Assembly: GCF_024508295.1 (NCBI RefSeq)
Contig: NZ_CP101990.1
Coordinates: forward strand, 1,984,001 to 2,048,000
Length of the DNA: 64,000 nucleotides
Direction of reading: 5' to 3'
From: Aeromicrobium duanguangcaii
GTDB lineage: Bacteria > Actinomycetota > Actinomycetes > Propionibacteriales > Nocardioidaceae
Under the pieces are notes generated by a model. The model saw only the letters and a list, made by a program, of their open reading frames with translations, had not been told where the DNA came from and made no database searches. How positions within the stretch are numbered: the first letter of the stretch is position 1; each line of letters begins with the position of its first letter. The position numbers were made by a program, and so were the translations under genes. Shown here piece by piece: positions 36,633 to 47,151 of the stretch.

Positions 36633-37562
36633 TCACCCCAGCGCCCGGGGATGGGACGCCGCGTACGTCTCGCGCAACTTGTCGATCGTCACCAGGGTGT
36701 AGATCTGCGTCGTCGTGACCGAGGCGTGCCCCAGCAGTTCCTGCACGACGCGGACGTCTGCCCCGCCGTCGAGCAGGTGGGTGGCGAAGGAGTGACGCAA
36801 GGTGTGTGGCGAGACGTCGCCGGTCAGTCCCGCCCGGCGTGCGGCCTTGGTCAGCACCGTCCAGGCACTCTGTCGCGAGAGCCGTCCGCCCCGGGCGTTG
36901 AGGAACATCGCCGGGCCGCTGCCGGTGGCGGCGGTCAGGTGCGGGCGAGCCTTCATCAGGTAGGCCTCGAGCGCGTCGCGGGCGAACGATCCCAGCGGGA
37001 CGATGCGCTGCTTCGACCCCTTGCCCGTCAGCAGGACGGAGGACTGGTCGAGGTCGACGTCGTCCACGTCCAGGCCGACGGCCTCGGAGATCCGCGCTCC
37101 CGTCCCGTAGAGCACCTCCAGGAGGGCGCGGTCGCGCAGCGCGAGCGCGGTGCCCGGCTCCCCCGCCGCGACCAGCAGCGCCTCGACGTCCTCGAGGGGC
37201 AGCGCCTTCGGCAGCCGGGACGCCGGTCGCGGCGGCCGGACGGCGGAGCTGACGTCGTTGCCGACGATCTGCTCGCGCAGGCAGAACTTGTGGAAGCCGC
37301 GCACCGCGACGATGGTGCGGGCGACGCTCGAGGTGCCCAGCGGCGGGTGCTCCTCGTCGCCGGTGCGCAGGGCGGCTGCGAAGGCCGTCACGTCCGCCTC
37401 GGTGATCGCGGCGGGATCGGTCAGGCCGCGGTCCACGAGGAACGCGGCGTAGCGGCGCAGGTCGCGGCGGTACGAGGCGAGCGTGTTCTCGGCCAGTCCT
37501 CGCTCCACCCCGAGGTGGGACAGGTACTCGGCCACGACTCGCTCGACCGCCGCCTCGCTCAC
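36633..37562 (-). CDS. xerD: Tyrosine recombinase XerD
   Basis: This 309-aa recombinase is the second of the XerCD pair acting at dif. Catalytic residues are visible in TGARISEAV (Arg), GKGSKQR (Lys), [12 protein letters not shown] (His, Arg), LGHAS (His) and TTQIYTLV (Tyr). The start is a GTG overlapping the NUDIX stop (GTGA). The pyrG-NUDIX-xerD order is conserved in actinobacteria. It is distinct from the xerC at 12678. Confidence 0.95.
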   Translation of the reverse strand: MSEAAVERVVAEYLSHLGVERGLAENTLASYRRDLRRYAAFLVDRGLTDPAAITEADVTAFAAALRTGDEEHPPLGTSSVARTIVAVRGFHKFCLREQIVGNDVSSAVRPPRPASRLPKALPLEDVEALLVAAGEPGTALALRDRALLEVLYGTGARISEAVGLDVDDVDLDQSSVLLTGKGSKQRIVPLGSFARDALEAYLMKARPHLTAATGSGPAMFLNARGGRLSRQSAWTVLTKAARRAGLTGDVSPHTLRHSFATHLLDGGADVRVVQELLGHASVTTTQIYTLVTIDKLRETYAASHPRALG

Positions 37563-38164
37563 GTCCGGGCCACCGCCAGGATGGCGACGATCGTCTTGGC
37601 GTCGATGATCCGTCCGTCGAGGCAGGCCGCCGCCGCCTCGTCGACATCGACCCACCACTGCGCCATGTCGGCCTCCTCGGCCTCGCGCACGGTCAGATCG
37701 GCGTCGGGCACGGGCCGCAGGTCGGTGGCCCGGAAGACGGTGATGCGCTCGGTCGAGTACCCGACCGTGGGCGCCAGGGTCAGCAGCTCGTCCCACGCGT
37801 CGGCCAGCAGGTCGGTCTCCTCGGCCAGCTCACGCGCGGCCGCCGCCTGGGCGGGCTCGCCCTCGACGTCCATGATCCCCGCCGGGATCTCGAGCAGTCG
37901 GCCACCCTGCGCGTGCCGGTACTGCTCGACCAACAGGATGCGTCGCTGCTCGTCGACCGCCGCCACGGCCACCGCGCCCTTGGGCCGGACCACGACGCGA
38001 TCGTGACGCCCCTGATCGGGCGCCACGATCGTGTCGACCGTCAGCGTCAGGTAGTCGTTGTGGAACCCGACCTCGGACGCGGCGACCGGCCAGTGCGTCT
38101 CCTCGGGGCGCAACGACGTCGCGAGACGACCGGGCAGCCGCGGGTGAACCATCGACTCACTCAC
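37559..38164 (-). CDS. NUDIX hydrolase, ADP-ribose pyrophosphatase type
   Basis: This 201-aa protein has the NUDIX box [21 protein letters not shown] (quoted in full length of the motif, Glu residues bind Mg). The upstream [20 protein letters not shown] is typical of ADP-ribose pyrophosphatases. The GTG at 38164 lies 12 bp after the pyrG stop. It overlaps xerD by GTGA. Confidence 0.93.
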   Translation of the reverse strand: MSESMVHPRLPGRLATSLRPEETHWPVAASEVGFHNDYLTLTVDTIVAPDQGRHDRVVVRPKGAVAVAAVDEQRRILLVEQYRHAQGGRLLEIPAGIMDVEGEPAQAAAARELAEETDLLADAWDELLTLAPTVGYSTERITVFRATDLRPVPDADLTVREAEEADMAQWWVDVDEAAAACLDGRIIDAKTIVAILAVART

Positions 38165-38176
38165 CGGCCGCGTCCC

Positions 38177-39955
<1,779 letters not shown>

Positions 39956-40009
39956 CTACCATCGAGCACCCCCGGTGCGGACCGCGCACGCGGAACGCGC
40001 CGATCGTGT

Positions 40010-40879
40010 TCAGTTCGGCACCGGGCCGTCCGCGGCGCGCGACGTGCCCCAGGCGCCCGACTGACCGGCGGCCTCGCGCACGAGCGCGAGGATCGCGGAG
40101 ACGCGTCCCGTGCCGGTGTCGGTGACGTCCACGGTCGAGACGTTCGCGGCGGCATCGCTGCCGCGAACCGCGTTGACCACGCCGTTCTCGCCGGACGAGA
40201 CGGGGCCGACCACGGCCAGGCCCTGGCTGCCGGCGTCCAGGCTCGTGACGAGGCTGGACACGACCGTGCCCTCTCCCGCGGCCGATGCGCCCGACGGACC
40301 CGACACGACCAGCGCCAGCTGCGCGGAGGTCTCGGGATCCTGGTCCGGGTCGAGCAGCCCGCCCTCGACGAACGCCGAGCGGATGGTGCGCGACGTCTCG
40401 TCGAGAGCGCCGTCGCCCTTGGTGGCGAGGTAGCCCCGGGCGATCGCCGCGCCGATCTTGTCGTAGGCGCTGGCCGCCGTGGCCGCCTGCGGATCGGACT
40501 GGGTGGCGACGCCCTCGGCGAACTGGCGGTTGGAGGGCGAGAGCAGCTTGGCCGTCAGCTCGACCTTGCCCGTGACCCGCGCCCCGGAAGTCGTGAGGTT
40601 CTCGATCAGCGAGTCGACCTCGTTGTCGCGCGCGCCGGGCGTGGTCAGCAGCAGCACGGTCCGGTCCTTGAGCTTGTCGCGCAGCAGGCCCGGCGACGTC
40701 AACGTGGCGTAGCCGGCGTCGAAGCCCGCCAGGGCAGGGCTGACCTCGGCGCGGTTGGCGTCCGAGGCGGTGGTCGCGGCGTCGCTCTCGTCGAGCAACC
40801 CCGCCCCGACCGCGATACCGGCAGCGAGCGCCAGCAGCACGGCGGCCAGGGAGATGACGTGGTAACGCAGAGTGATCAC
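40010..40879 (-). CDS. Copper transporter/MctB-family envelope protein
   Basis: This 289-aa protein has one N-terminal membrane helix (ISLAAVLLALAAGIAVGAGLL) and an extracytoplasmic domain. It belongs to the DUF3186/MctB family, named for a mycobacterial copper-resistance porin; the pairing with SteA suggests a role in cell division or envelope instead. It starts at a GTG overlapping the steA stop (GTGA). I see no evident copper-binding motif (no Met/His clusters). Confidence 0.88.
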   Translation of the reverse strand: MITLRYHVISLAAVLLALAAGIAVGAGLLDESDAATTASDANRAEVSPALAGFDAGYATLTSPGLLRDKLKDRTVLLLTTPGARDNEVDSLIENLTTSGARVTGKVELTAKLLSPSNRQFAEGVATQSDPQAATAASAYDKIGAAIARGYLATKGDGALDETSRTIRSAFVEGGLLDPDQDPETSAQLALVVSGPSGASAAGEGTVVSSLVTSLDAGSQGLAVVGPVSSGENGVVNAVRGSDAAANVSTVDVTDTGTGRVSAILALVREAAGQSGAWGTSRAADGPVPN

Positions 40880-42054
40880 GAGAAGAGTCCTTCGATCCAG
40901 GAGGAGACACGGTCGGTCACGGGCGCGAGCCACTCATGACCGAGAGGGGTGGTGCCGACGGCGACGACGACCGCGACCACACCCGCCAGCAGCAGCAGGA
41001 GCGGCGTGAGCCAGCTCAGCCGCTGGCGAGCGAACCAGGCGACGGCGTGCGCGTCGACGACCCGCGAGCCGGCGCGCAGGCGCGCGATGAACGTCCCGGC
41101 CGCGTCGGCGGCGTCACCGTCGACGATGTCGACGAGTCGGGACGGGCGACCGACCTGCACGATGACCGCGGCCTCGTGGTGATCGGCCAGCAGGACGGCC
41201 AGGTTCTCGGGCGCGCCGGCAGCGGTGAAGACGACCGGCTGGCGGCCGTGCGCCTCGAACTGCTCGGGGCGGTCGAGGTGACCGGAGGCCGACACGATGA
41301 CGACCTCGGCGGATCGCTCGATCATCCGCCCGGAGATGTCGTCGGCACGGCCGACGAGCAGATGCGGGCGCAGGCCTGCGGCGATGAGGTGCTCGGCACC
41401 GGCGCCGACGCCGATCAGCACGGGGTCCTTGTCGTGAATGAAGGCGCGGATCGACTTGAGGTCCCGGGCGGCGTCCGGCGCATCCGCCACGATGACCACG
41501 GGGCGGTCCTTGATGGCGGTGGCCACGGCGGGGATGCCGGCGCCCTCCAGGAGCATCGCGCGGTCGCGGCGCAGCGTGTCGGCCGCGTTCGTCACGATCG
41601 AGTCGAGCTGGTGGGACAGTCCTGAGGACGCGGACTCCACCTGGTCGCGGACCCGCGACGGCGTCATCTCGATGCCGGTGGCGATGGTGTCCTCCCCCAG
41701 GAGCACCGTCCCCTCGTCGACCCGCACGACGTCTCCGCTGCGCAGGGTCTGCCACACGCCCTCGCCGACCCGGTCCACCAGGAGGACACCGGCGTCGACC
41801 AGCACCTGCGGCCCGAGGTTGGGGTACCGGCCGGACGATGACGGCGAGACGTTGAGGACCGCGGCGACACCCCGGTCGACGAGTGACTGGGCCGTGTCGG
41901 CCTCGAGGTCGACCTGGTCCAGCACCACGACGTCCCCCGAACGCACGGACGAGAGGTCCGCTGGTCCGCGACACAGCCGCGCCGGTCCGACGATGCCGGG
42001 CCCGTCGGGCACGGCAGGATTCCTGCGCTTCAAGATGGGCATGATGCCTTCCAT
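40876..42054 (-). CDS. steA: Cytokinetic ring protein SteA-like
   Basis: This 392-aa protein has a long cytoplasmic domain, with a thiamine-pyrophosphokinase-like segment (DPVLIGVGAGAEHLIAAGLRPH), and a C-terminal membrane helix (WLTPLLLLLAGVVAVVVAVG). Its corynebacterial relative is at the division ring and is co-encoded with an MctB-type partner. The ATG at 42054 may be replaced by one four codons on. It lies between recN and mctB-like, the conserved order. Confidence 0.85.
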   Translation of the reverse strand: MEGIMPILKRRNPAVPDGPGIVGPARLCRGPADLSSVRSGDVVVLDQVDLEADTAQSLVDRGVAAVLNVSPSSSGRYPNLGPQVLVDAGVLLVDRVGEGVWQTLRSGDVVRVDEGTVLLGEDTIATGIEMTPSRVRDQVESASSGLSHQLDSIVTNAADTLRRDRAMLLEGAGIPAVATAIKDRPVVIVADAPDAARDLKSIRAFIHDKDPVLIGVGAGAEHLIAAGLRPHLLVGRADDISGRMIERSAEVVIVSASGHLDRPEQFEAHGRQPVVFTAAGAPENLAVLLADHHEAAVIVQVGRPSRLVDIVDGDAADAAGTFIARLRAGSRVVDAHAVAWFARQRLSWLTPLLLLLAGVVAVVVAVGTTPLGHEWLAPVTDRVSSWIEGLFS

Positions 42055-42116
42055 GCAACCGGCGAACGATGAGAGTTCAACATCGACACGCCGACGGGTC
42101 GGGGAAAAGGTCGCAC

Positions 42117-43784
42117 TCAGGGAGTGCGGGCGAGGTCCAGCAGCTCGCGGGCGTGCTGCTGCGCCGCGGAGGAATCGTCCAGGCCGGCCAGCATCCGGGC
42201 CAGCTCGTCGACTCGGCCCGACTGGTCGAGCCGGAGCACGCTGCTGCTGGTGACCGTGCCGTCGTCGGACTTGCTGACGATGAAATGGGCGTCGGCGAAG
42301 GCCGCGACCTGCGGCAGGTGGGTGACGGCGATGACCTGGGCGTGCTGGGCCAGCCGCGCGAGACGCCGGCCGACCTCCACCGCCGTGCGTCCGCCGATCC
42401 CGGCGTCGACCTCGTCGAAGACCAGGGTGGGCACCGGGTCGCGACCGGCCAGGACGACCTCGATCGCGAGCATGAGGCGGGACAGCTCGCCGCCGCTGGC
42501 GGCACGCGCCAGCGGCCGGGGCTCGGCGCCGCTGTTGGCCGCGAACCAGATCTCGACGTCGTCGGCCCCGTGGGGACCGGGCTCACCGCGCACGACCCGG
42601 ACCTCAAACTGGGCCGACGGCAGGGCCAGGTCGGCCAGCTCGGCGCCGACCTCGCCGGACAGCTGCTCGGCTGCGGCGGTCCTCGCCTCGGTCAGCTGTC
42701 GAGCGAGGTCCACGACGGTCTCCCGCGTGGTCTGGACGTCCTGCTCCAGGCGCTCGATCGCGGTGTCGTCCAGGTCCAGCTCGAGGACCTCGGCGCGGGC
42801 GCGCTCCGCCCACGCGATGACCTCGTCCAGGCTCGGGCCGTAGCGGCGCTGCAGGGCCGTCAACGCGGCACGACGGTCCTGGACCGCGGCCAGGCCGCTG
42901 GGGTCCAGCTCGACGTCGGCCGCGTACGCGGCGAACTCCGACGCGATGTCGGTCAGGTCGATGGAGGCCCGCTTCAGCCGCTCGGCCAGGGCCTCGATGC
43001 GCGGGTCGTTGCCGGTCACCGGGTCGACCACCGACTGGGCCGCAGCGATCGCGGCGGCGGCGGAGTTCTCGTCCTCCGACAACACGGTCGACGCTCCCAC
43101 AGCGGCGGCCGCGAGCGACTCGGCGTGGGCCAGGCGGTTCTCGCGCTGGACGAGCTCCTCGTCCTCACCCGGCTGCGGATCGACCGCGTCGATCTCGTCC
43201 AGGGCGTGTCGCAGCAGGTCCAACCGCTGCAGACGCTCGCCGGCGTGCGTGCGCAGGTCGCTCAATCGCGCCTGCAGCTCACGCAGCCGCTCGTACGCCG
43301 GGCGGTACTGCTCGATCAGGTCGGCGACCGCGCTGCCGGCGAAGCGGTCGAGCGCTCCGCGCTGCTCCTGCGGTCGCACGAGGCGCTGCTGGTCGGACTG
43401 GCCGTGCACCGCGACGAGCGAGTCGGCGAGGCGCGACAGCAGCGCGGCCGGGACGGTCGAGCCGCCGGCCAGGGCGCGGCTGCGGCCCTGACTGGTCAGG
43501 ACCCGGGCCAGCACGAGCTCGTCGTCGTCGACGTGACCGCCGGCCTCCTCGACGAGGGCGGCCACCTCGGGCGTCGCGAGGACCGACGCCTCGATCCGCG
43601 CCCGCTCGGCGCCGCGGCGGACGAGGGCCAGGTCGGCGCGCTCACCGCGCAGCAGGCCGAGCGCCGTCACCACCATGGTCTTGCCGGCGCCGGTCTCGCC
43701 GGTGATGACCGTGAAGCCGGGACCCAGGTCGAGCTCGGCCTCCTCGATGACACCGAGCGACTCGAGCCGCAGGTAGCGCCACAT
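42117..43784 (-). CDS. recN: DNA repair protein RecN
   Basis: This 555-aa SMC-like ATPase acts early in double-strand-break repair. Walker A is GETGAGKT (29-36), a long coiled coil lies at ~155-370, and the C-terminal signature ASGGELSRLMLAIEVVL is followed by VFDEVDAGIGG. The ATG at 43784 shares one base with the nadK stop and has a GGGAG ribosome site. Confidence 0.97.
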   Translation of the reverse strand: MWRYLRLESLGVIEEAELDLGPGFTVITGETGAGKTMVVTALGLLRGERADLALVRRGAERARIEASVLATPEVAALVEEAGGHVDDDELVLARVLTSQGRSRALAGGSTVPAALLSRLADSLVAVHGQSDQQRLVRPQEQRGALDRFAGSAVADLIEQYRPAYERLRELQARLSDLRTHAGERLQRLDLLRHALDEIDAVDPQPGEDEELVQRENRLAHAESLAAAAVGASTVLSEDENSAAAAIAAAQSVVDPVTGNDPRIEALAERLKRASIDLTDIASEFAAYAADVELDPSGLAAVQDRRAALTALQRRYGPSLDEVIAWAERARAEVLELDLDDTAIERLEQDVQTTRETVVDLARQLTEARTAAAEQLSGEVGAELADLALPSAQFEVRVVRGEPGPHGADDVEIWFAANSGAEPRPLARAASGGELSRLMLAIEVVLAGRDPVPTLVFDEVDAGIGGRTAVEVGRRLARLAQHAQVIAVTHLPQVAAFADAHFIVSKSDDGTVTSSSVLRLDQSGRVDELARMLAGLDDSSAAQQHARELLDLARTP

Positions 43785-44704
43785 CAGCTCTCCCCCGCAG
43801 CCCGCCGGGCCGCGCCCGACGATCCGCGCCACCCGGCGACGGGCAGCTCGAACTTGCGCACGAGCCGGTCGGCGAAGGAGGCGGGATGGACGCGAGCGAG
43901 TCGCACGGGCTCGACGCCGCGACGGACCTCGACCCGGGCGCCGATCGGCAGCTCAGCGGCGCGACGACCGTCGCACCACAGGATCCCCGAGGCGGCGTGG
44001 CCGACGACCTCGACGGCGAGCGTGGACTCCGGCGAGACGACCATGGGTCGGGCGAACAGGGCGTGGGCGCTGATCGGCACCATCAGCAGGGCCGACACCT
44101 CCGGCCAGACGACCGGTCCCCCGGCGCTGAAGTTGTACGCGGTGGAGCCCGTCGGCGTGGCGCAGACGACGCCGTCGCAGCCCATCCGCGAGACGGGTCG
44201 GCCGTCGATCTCGACGACGACCTCGAGCATGCGCTCACGCGAGGCCTTCTCGACGGATGCCTCGTTCAGTGCCCAGTTCGTGGCGACGATCTCGCCGTTG
44301 TGGAAGACCAGGACGTCGACCGTGAGTCGCTCCTCGACGGTGAGTCCACCGGCGATGACGTGGCGGGCGACGTCGGCGAGGTCCTCCTCGTCGGCCTCGG
44401 CCAGGAAGCCCACGTGCCCCAGGTTCACGCCCAGCAGCGGAGTTCCCGTGCCGCGGCAGAGCTCGGCCGCGCGCAGGATCGTGCCGTCACCACCGAAGAC
44501 CACCGCGAGCTCGCAGTCGGCCGCGGCACCGGGCACGGCGGCGACGGAGACCAGGTCGACGGCACCCGCGGCCTCGAGGTGGTCGATCTCGTCGGTGAGC
44601 GCACGCACCTCGATCCCGGCGGCCTGCAACGACGCCGCGAAGTCCGCGGCGAGCTTGGGCGCCCCGTCCCGCAGGACGTGGACCGCGAGCAGCACGCTCC
44701 TCAT
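43784..44704 (-). CDS. nadK: NAD kinase
   Basis: This 306-aa enzyme makes NADP. The signature GGDGTILRAAEL starts at residue 71, NLGHVGFLAEA follows, and ATPTGSTAYNFSAGGP is in the C-terminal half. It starts by ATGA overlap with tlyA and runs into recN. The tlyA-nadK-recN order matches mycobacteria. Confidence 0.97.
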   Translation of the reverse strand: MRSVLLAVHVLRDGAPKLAADFAASLQAAGIEVRALTDEIDHLEAAGAVDLVSVAAVPGAAADCELAVVFGGDGTILRAAELCRGTGTPLLGVNLGHVGFLAEADEEDLADVARHVIAGGLTVEERLTVDVLVFHNGEIVATNWALNEASVEKASRERMLEVVVEIDGRPVSRMGCDGVVCATPTGSTAYNFSAGGPVVWPEVSALLMVPISAHALFARPMVVSPESTLAVEVVGHAASGILWCDGRRAAELPIGARVEVRRGVEPVRLARVHPASFADRLVRKFELPVAGWRGSSGAARRAAGES

Positions 44705-45537
44705 GATCCGCTTCCTTCCTTCTGGTTCCCCGCGGCCAGCGGACCGGCGGCGACAGCGGCCCGCGCGGCCGCCTCGTCCGGAGCAGGCGCGTCGGTCCTG
44801 AGCCAACAAAAGTACTCGACATTTCCGGCGGGACCGGGCAACGGACTGGGCGCGAGACCACGCGTGCCCCAGCCTCCCGCCCAGGCTGCGGTGGTGACGC
44901 CGTGCACCGCGGACGCGTGCAGCTCGGGGTCGCGGACCACGCCGTTCTTGCCGAGGTTCTCGCGACCGACCTCGAACTGGGGCTTCACCATCAGCACCAT
45001 GTCCCCCTCGGGCCGGCACACCCGCATCAGCGCGGGCAGCACGAGCGTCAGCGAGATGAACGACAGGTCCGACACGACGAGGTCGACCGGCCCGCCGATG
45101 AGCTCGGTGTCGATCGCCCGGACGTTGGTGCGGTCGAAGACGTGGACGCGCGGATCGGACTGCAACGACCACACCAGCTGGCCGTAGCCGACGTCGACCG
45201 CGACGACCTCGCTGACTCCGCGGCGCAGCAGCACGTCGGTGAATCCACCGGTGGACGCGCCGGCGTCGAGGGCACGACGCCCTTCGACGCTCAGTCCCTC
45301 GGGCTCGAAGACCTCGAGCGCGCCGAGGAGCTTGTGGGCGCCACGCGAGGCCCAGCCGGGATCGTCGCCCTCGCGGATGACGATGGCCTGGTCGGTGGTG
45401 ACCTGCGTGGCCGGCTTGCTCGCGGCGTTGCCGCCGACGAGGACACGGCCCTCCCCGATGAGGCTCGCTGCCTGATCGCGCGACCGAGCCAGCCCGCGGC
45501 GCACCAGTTCGGCGTCGAGCCGCACCCGGCGGCTCAT
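44701..45537 (-). CDS. tlyA: TlyA-family rRNA (cytidine-2'-O)-methyltransferase
   Basis: This 278-aa protein has an N-terminal S4 domain (RLDAELVRRGLARSRDQAASLI) and an RrmJ-like SAM domain (ALDAGASTGGFTDVLL, VVSDLSFISLTLVLPAL). In mycobacteria it methylates C1409 of 16S and C1920 of 23S rRNA and determines capreomycin sensitivity. It lies 4 bp after the 59-aa gene and overlaps nadK. Confidence 0.95.
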   Translation of the reverse strand: MSRRVRLDAELVRRGLARSRDQAASLIGEGRVLVGGNAASKPATQVTTDQAIVIREGDDPGWASRGAHKLLGALEVFEPEGLSVEGRRALDAGASTGGFTDVLLRRGVSEVVAVDVGYGQLVWSLQSDPRVHVFDRTNVRAIDTELIGGPVDLVVSDLSFISLTLVLPALMRVCRPEGDMVLMVKPQFEVGRENLGKNGVVRDPELHASAVHGVTTAAWAGGWGTRGLAPSPLPGPAGNVEYFCWLRTDAPAPDEAAARAAVAAGPLAAGNQKEGSGS

Positions 45538-45541
45538 CGAC

Positions 45542-45721
45542 TCACCCTCGGTCCCCGGGCGTGCCCGCGAGCTGGTCGCGCAGCACCCGGTGGACGGCCT
45601 CGAACACCTGCGGGTGCTCGGCCACGTCGAGGTCGTCGAGCGCAGCCAGCAGTGCCACGGCCTCGTCGGTCGTGGGGTCGTCCGGGCGATCGCCAGCGGC
45701 CTGCGTGGGTTCGCTCATCAT
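45542..45721 (-). CDS. Small conserved protein between HAD phosphatase and tlyA
   Basis: This 59-aa acidic protein (core DEAVALLAALDDLDVAEHPQVFEAVHRVLRDQL, a helical segment) overlaps the HAD gene by ATGA. A small ORF holds the same place in mycobacteria (Rv1693), which supports that it is real. Function unknown. The ATG at 45718 is an equal alternative. Confidence 0.78.
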   Translation of the reverse strand: MMSEPTQAAGDRPDDPTTDEAVALLAALDDLDVAEHPQVFEAVHRVLRDQLAGTPGDRG

Positions 45722-46713
45722 GCCCCGATTGTCGCATCGACGGTCACGGTGATCGCTGATTCGGCGCGCGCGGCCCAGCCGAGCCCGACCACCGCCCGGA
45801 GCGTCTCGGTCGAGGTGCCGGACTTCGTCACTCGGACCACACCGTCGGAGATCTCGGCCGACGCGGACCCGCACGTGGCACCGGCCCCGTCGATGACGAC
45901 CGGCGGATGCACGTCGTGCAGGGCGGACAGATCGCGTCCCACGTAGTCGGGGCGCTCCTCCTCGGTCGCGTTGATGACGTCTGCCAGGGAGTTCACCCCG
46001 GTCAGCACGAACAGCGACGGGATCGACGCCTGGCGGGCGCCACTGATGTCGGTGTCGAGCCGGTCCCCCACCATGAGCGGGGAATCGGGCGCGATCCGCT
46101 CGATCGTCTCCTCGAAGAGCGGGGCGTACGGCTTGCCTGCGACCACGGGCTCGCGCCCGACCGCCAGCCCCACGGCATGGACGAGCGCGCCGTTGCCCGG
46201 CGCGATGCCCTCGGCGGTCGGGATGGTCAGGTCCGTGTTGCTGGCGTACCAGGGCAGACCCGACTGGATCGCGTACGCGGCCTCGGCCAGGTCGCGCCAG
46301 CCGAGCTGCGGCGTGTAGCCCTGCACCACGGCGGCCACGTTCGGCGCGTGGCGATCGTCGACCGGCACCAGCCCGCGCTCTGTCAGGGCGGTGCGCAGTC
46401 CTTCTCCACCGATCGCGAGCACGGTCGCGCCCGCCGGGAGGTCGTGCGCCATGACCCCGGCGATCGCCTGGGCCGACGTCACGATGTCGTCCTCCGAGAC
46501 CGTGAGACCGAGGTCTCGCAGATGATCGGCCACAGCGGAGGGCGGACGATTGGCGTTGTTGGTCAGGTAGGCCAGCCGAGCGTCGTCGACGGCCTTCAAC
46601 GCCTCGACCGCGCCCGGAACCGCGTCTCCGCCGCGATAGACCACGCCATCGAGGTCGAGCAGGATCGCGTCGTGGGACGCGACCAGAGCGGTGTCGGTGG
46701 CGGCCAAGGTCAT
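45718..46713 (-). CDS. HAD-IIA family phosphatase (NagD/PGP-like)
   Basis: This 331-aa protein has the HAD nucleophile motif LLDLDGVVYRG, TNNANRPP (motif II) and VGDRLDTDISGARQA (motif IV), with a C2 cap typical of NagD and phosphoglycolate phosphatases. A ~60-residue C-terminal addition follows the HAD core. It starts by ATGA overlap with the ssb-like gene. The substrate is unknown. Confidence 0.92.
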   Translation of the reverse strand: MTLAATDTALVASHDAILLDLDGVVYRGGDAVPGAVEALKAVDDARLAYLTNNANRPPSAVADHLRDLGLTVSEDDIVTSAQAIAGVMAHDLPAGATVLAIGGEGLRTALTERGLVPVDDRHAPNVAAVVQGYTPQLGWRDLAEAAYAIQSGLPWYASNTDLTIPTAEGIAPGNGALVHAVGLAVGREPVVAGKPYAPLFEETIERIAPDSPLMVGDRLDTDISGARQASIPSLFVLTGVNSLADVINATEEERPDYVGRDLSALHDVHPPVVIDGAGATCGSASAEISDGVVRVTKSGTSTETLRAVVGLGWAARAESAITVTVDATIGA

Positions 46714-47057
46714 GCGTTCGAGGCTACCGGGGGGTCAGGCAGCCGGGTCAGGGACCCGAGGTCGACGTAGACCCGGCTGGAGACGCCTGAGCCGTTGCGG
46801 GAGAAGAGCCGTCGCAGCTCGCCGCTGACCTCAACCCGGTCCCCCGGTCCGAGCCGCCCGGCCTTGGCCCGCAGCCGCGCCGTCCACGCAGAGCAGTCGA
46901 AGGTGTCGACGCTCTGACTCGAGCGACGCCGTGCTGCAGCACTGCGGTCGACGATCAGGCGGAAGGAGACGATCTCGTCCCCACTGGGCAGAGTGCGCGC
47001 CTCGGCCACGTCGGCGACGCGGCCGCGCAGCAGGACGTGGTTGTCAACATCGGTCAT
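46710..47057 (-). CDS. Short single-stranded DNA-binding protein
   Basis: This 115-aa OB-fold protein has SSB features (NHVLLRGRVADVAEARTLPSGDEIVSFRLIVDR and FDCSAWTARLRAKAGRLGPGDRVEVSGELR). It ends in PDPPVASNA, so it lacks the acidic DDxPF tip that recruits partners, and the disordered tail is missing. It is thus not the main SSB, and may act in recombination or as a regulator. The ATG at 47057 has GTGGAG upstream. Confidence 0.85.
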   Translation of the reverse strand: MTDVDNHVLLRGRVADVAEARTLPSGDEIVSFRLIVDRSAAARRRSSQSVDTFDCSAWTARLRAKAGRLGPGDRVEVSGELRRLFSRNGSGVSSRVYVDLGSLTRLPDPPVASNA

Positions 47058-47151
47058 CGCTCCACAGTGGACGCATCGCGCTACGCGGGACAGGGGCGCC
47101 GGACGCCCCTGTGGACGGCGCGCTTCTCGCGCGCCGAGCCTGTGGACCGCC

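Noticed and set aside
12678-37562. Two tyrosine recombinases as signs of an integrated element
   Set aside because: Both are full-length housekeeping XerC and XerD in their usual neighbourhoods. No phage, transfer or att sequences are seen.
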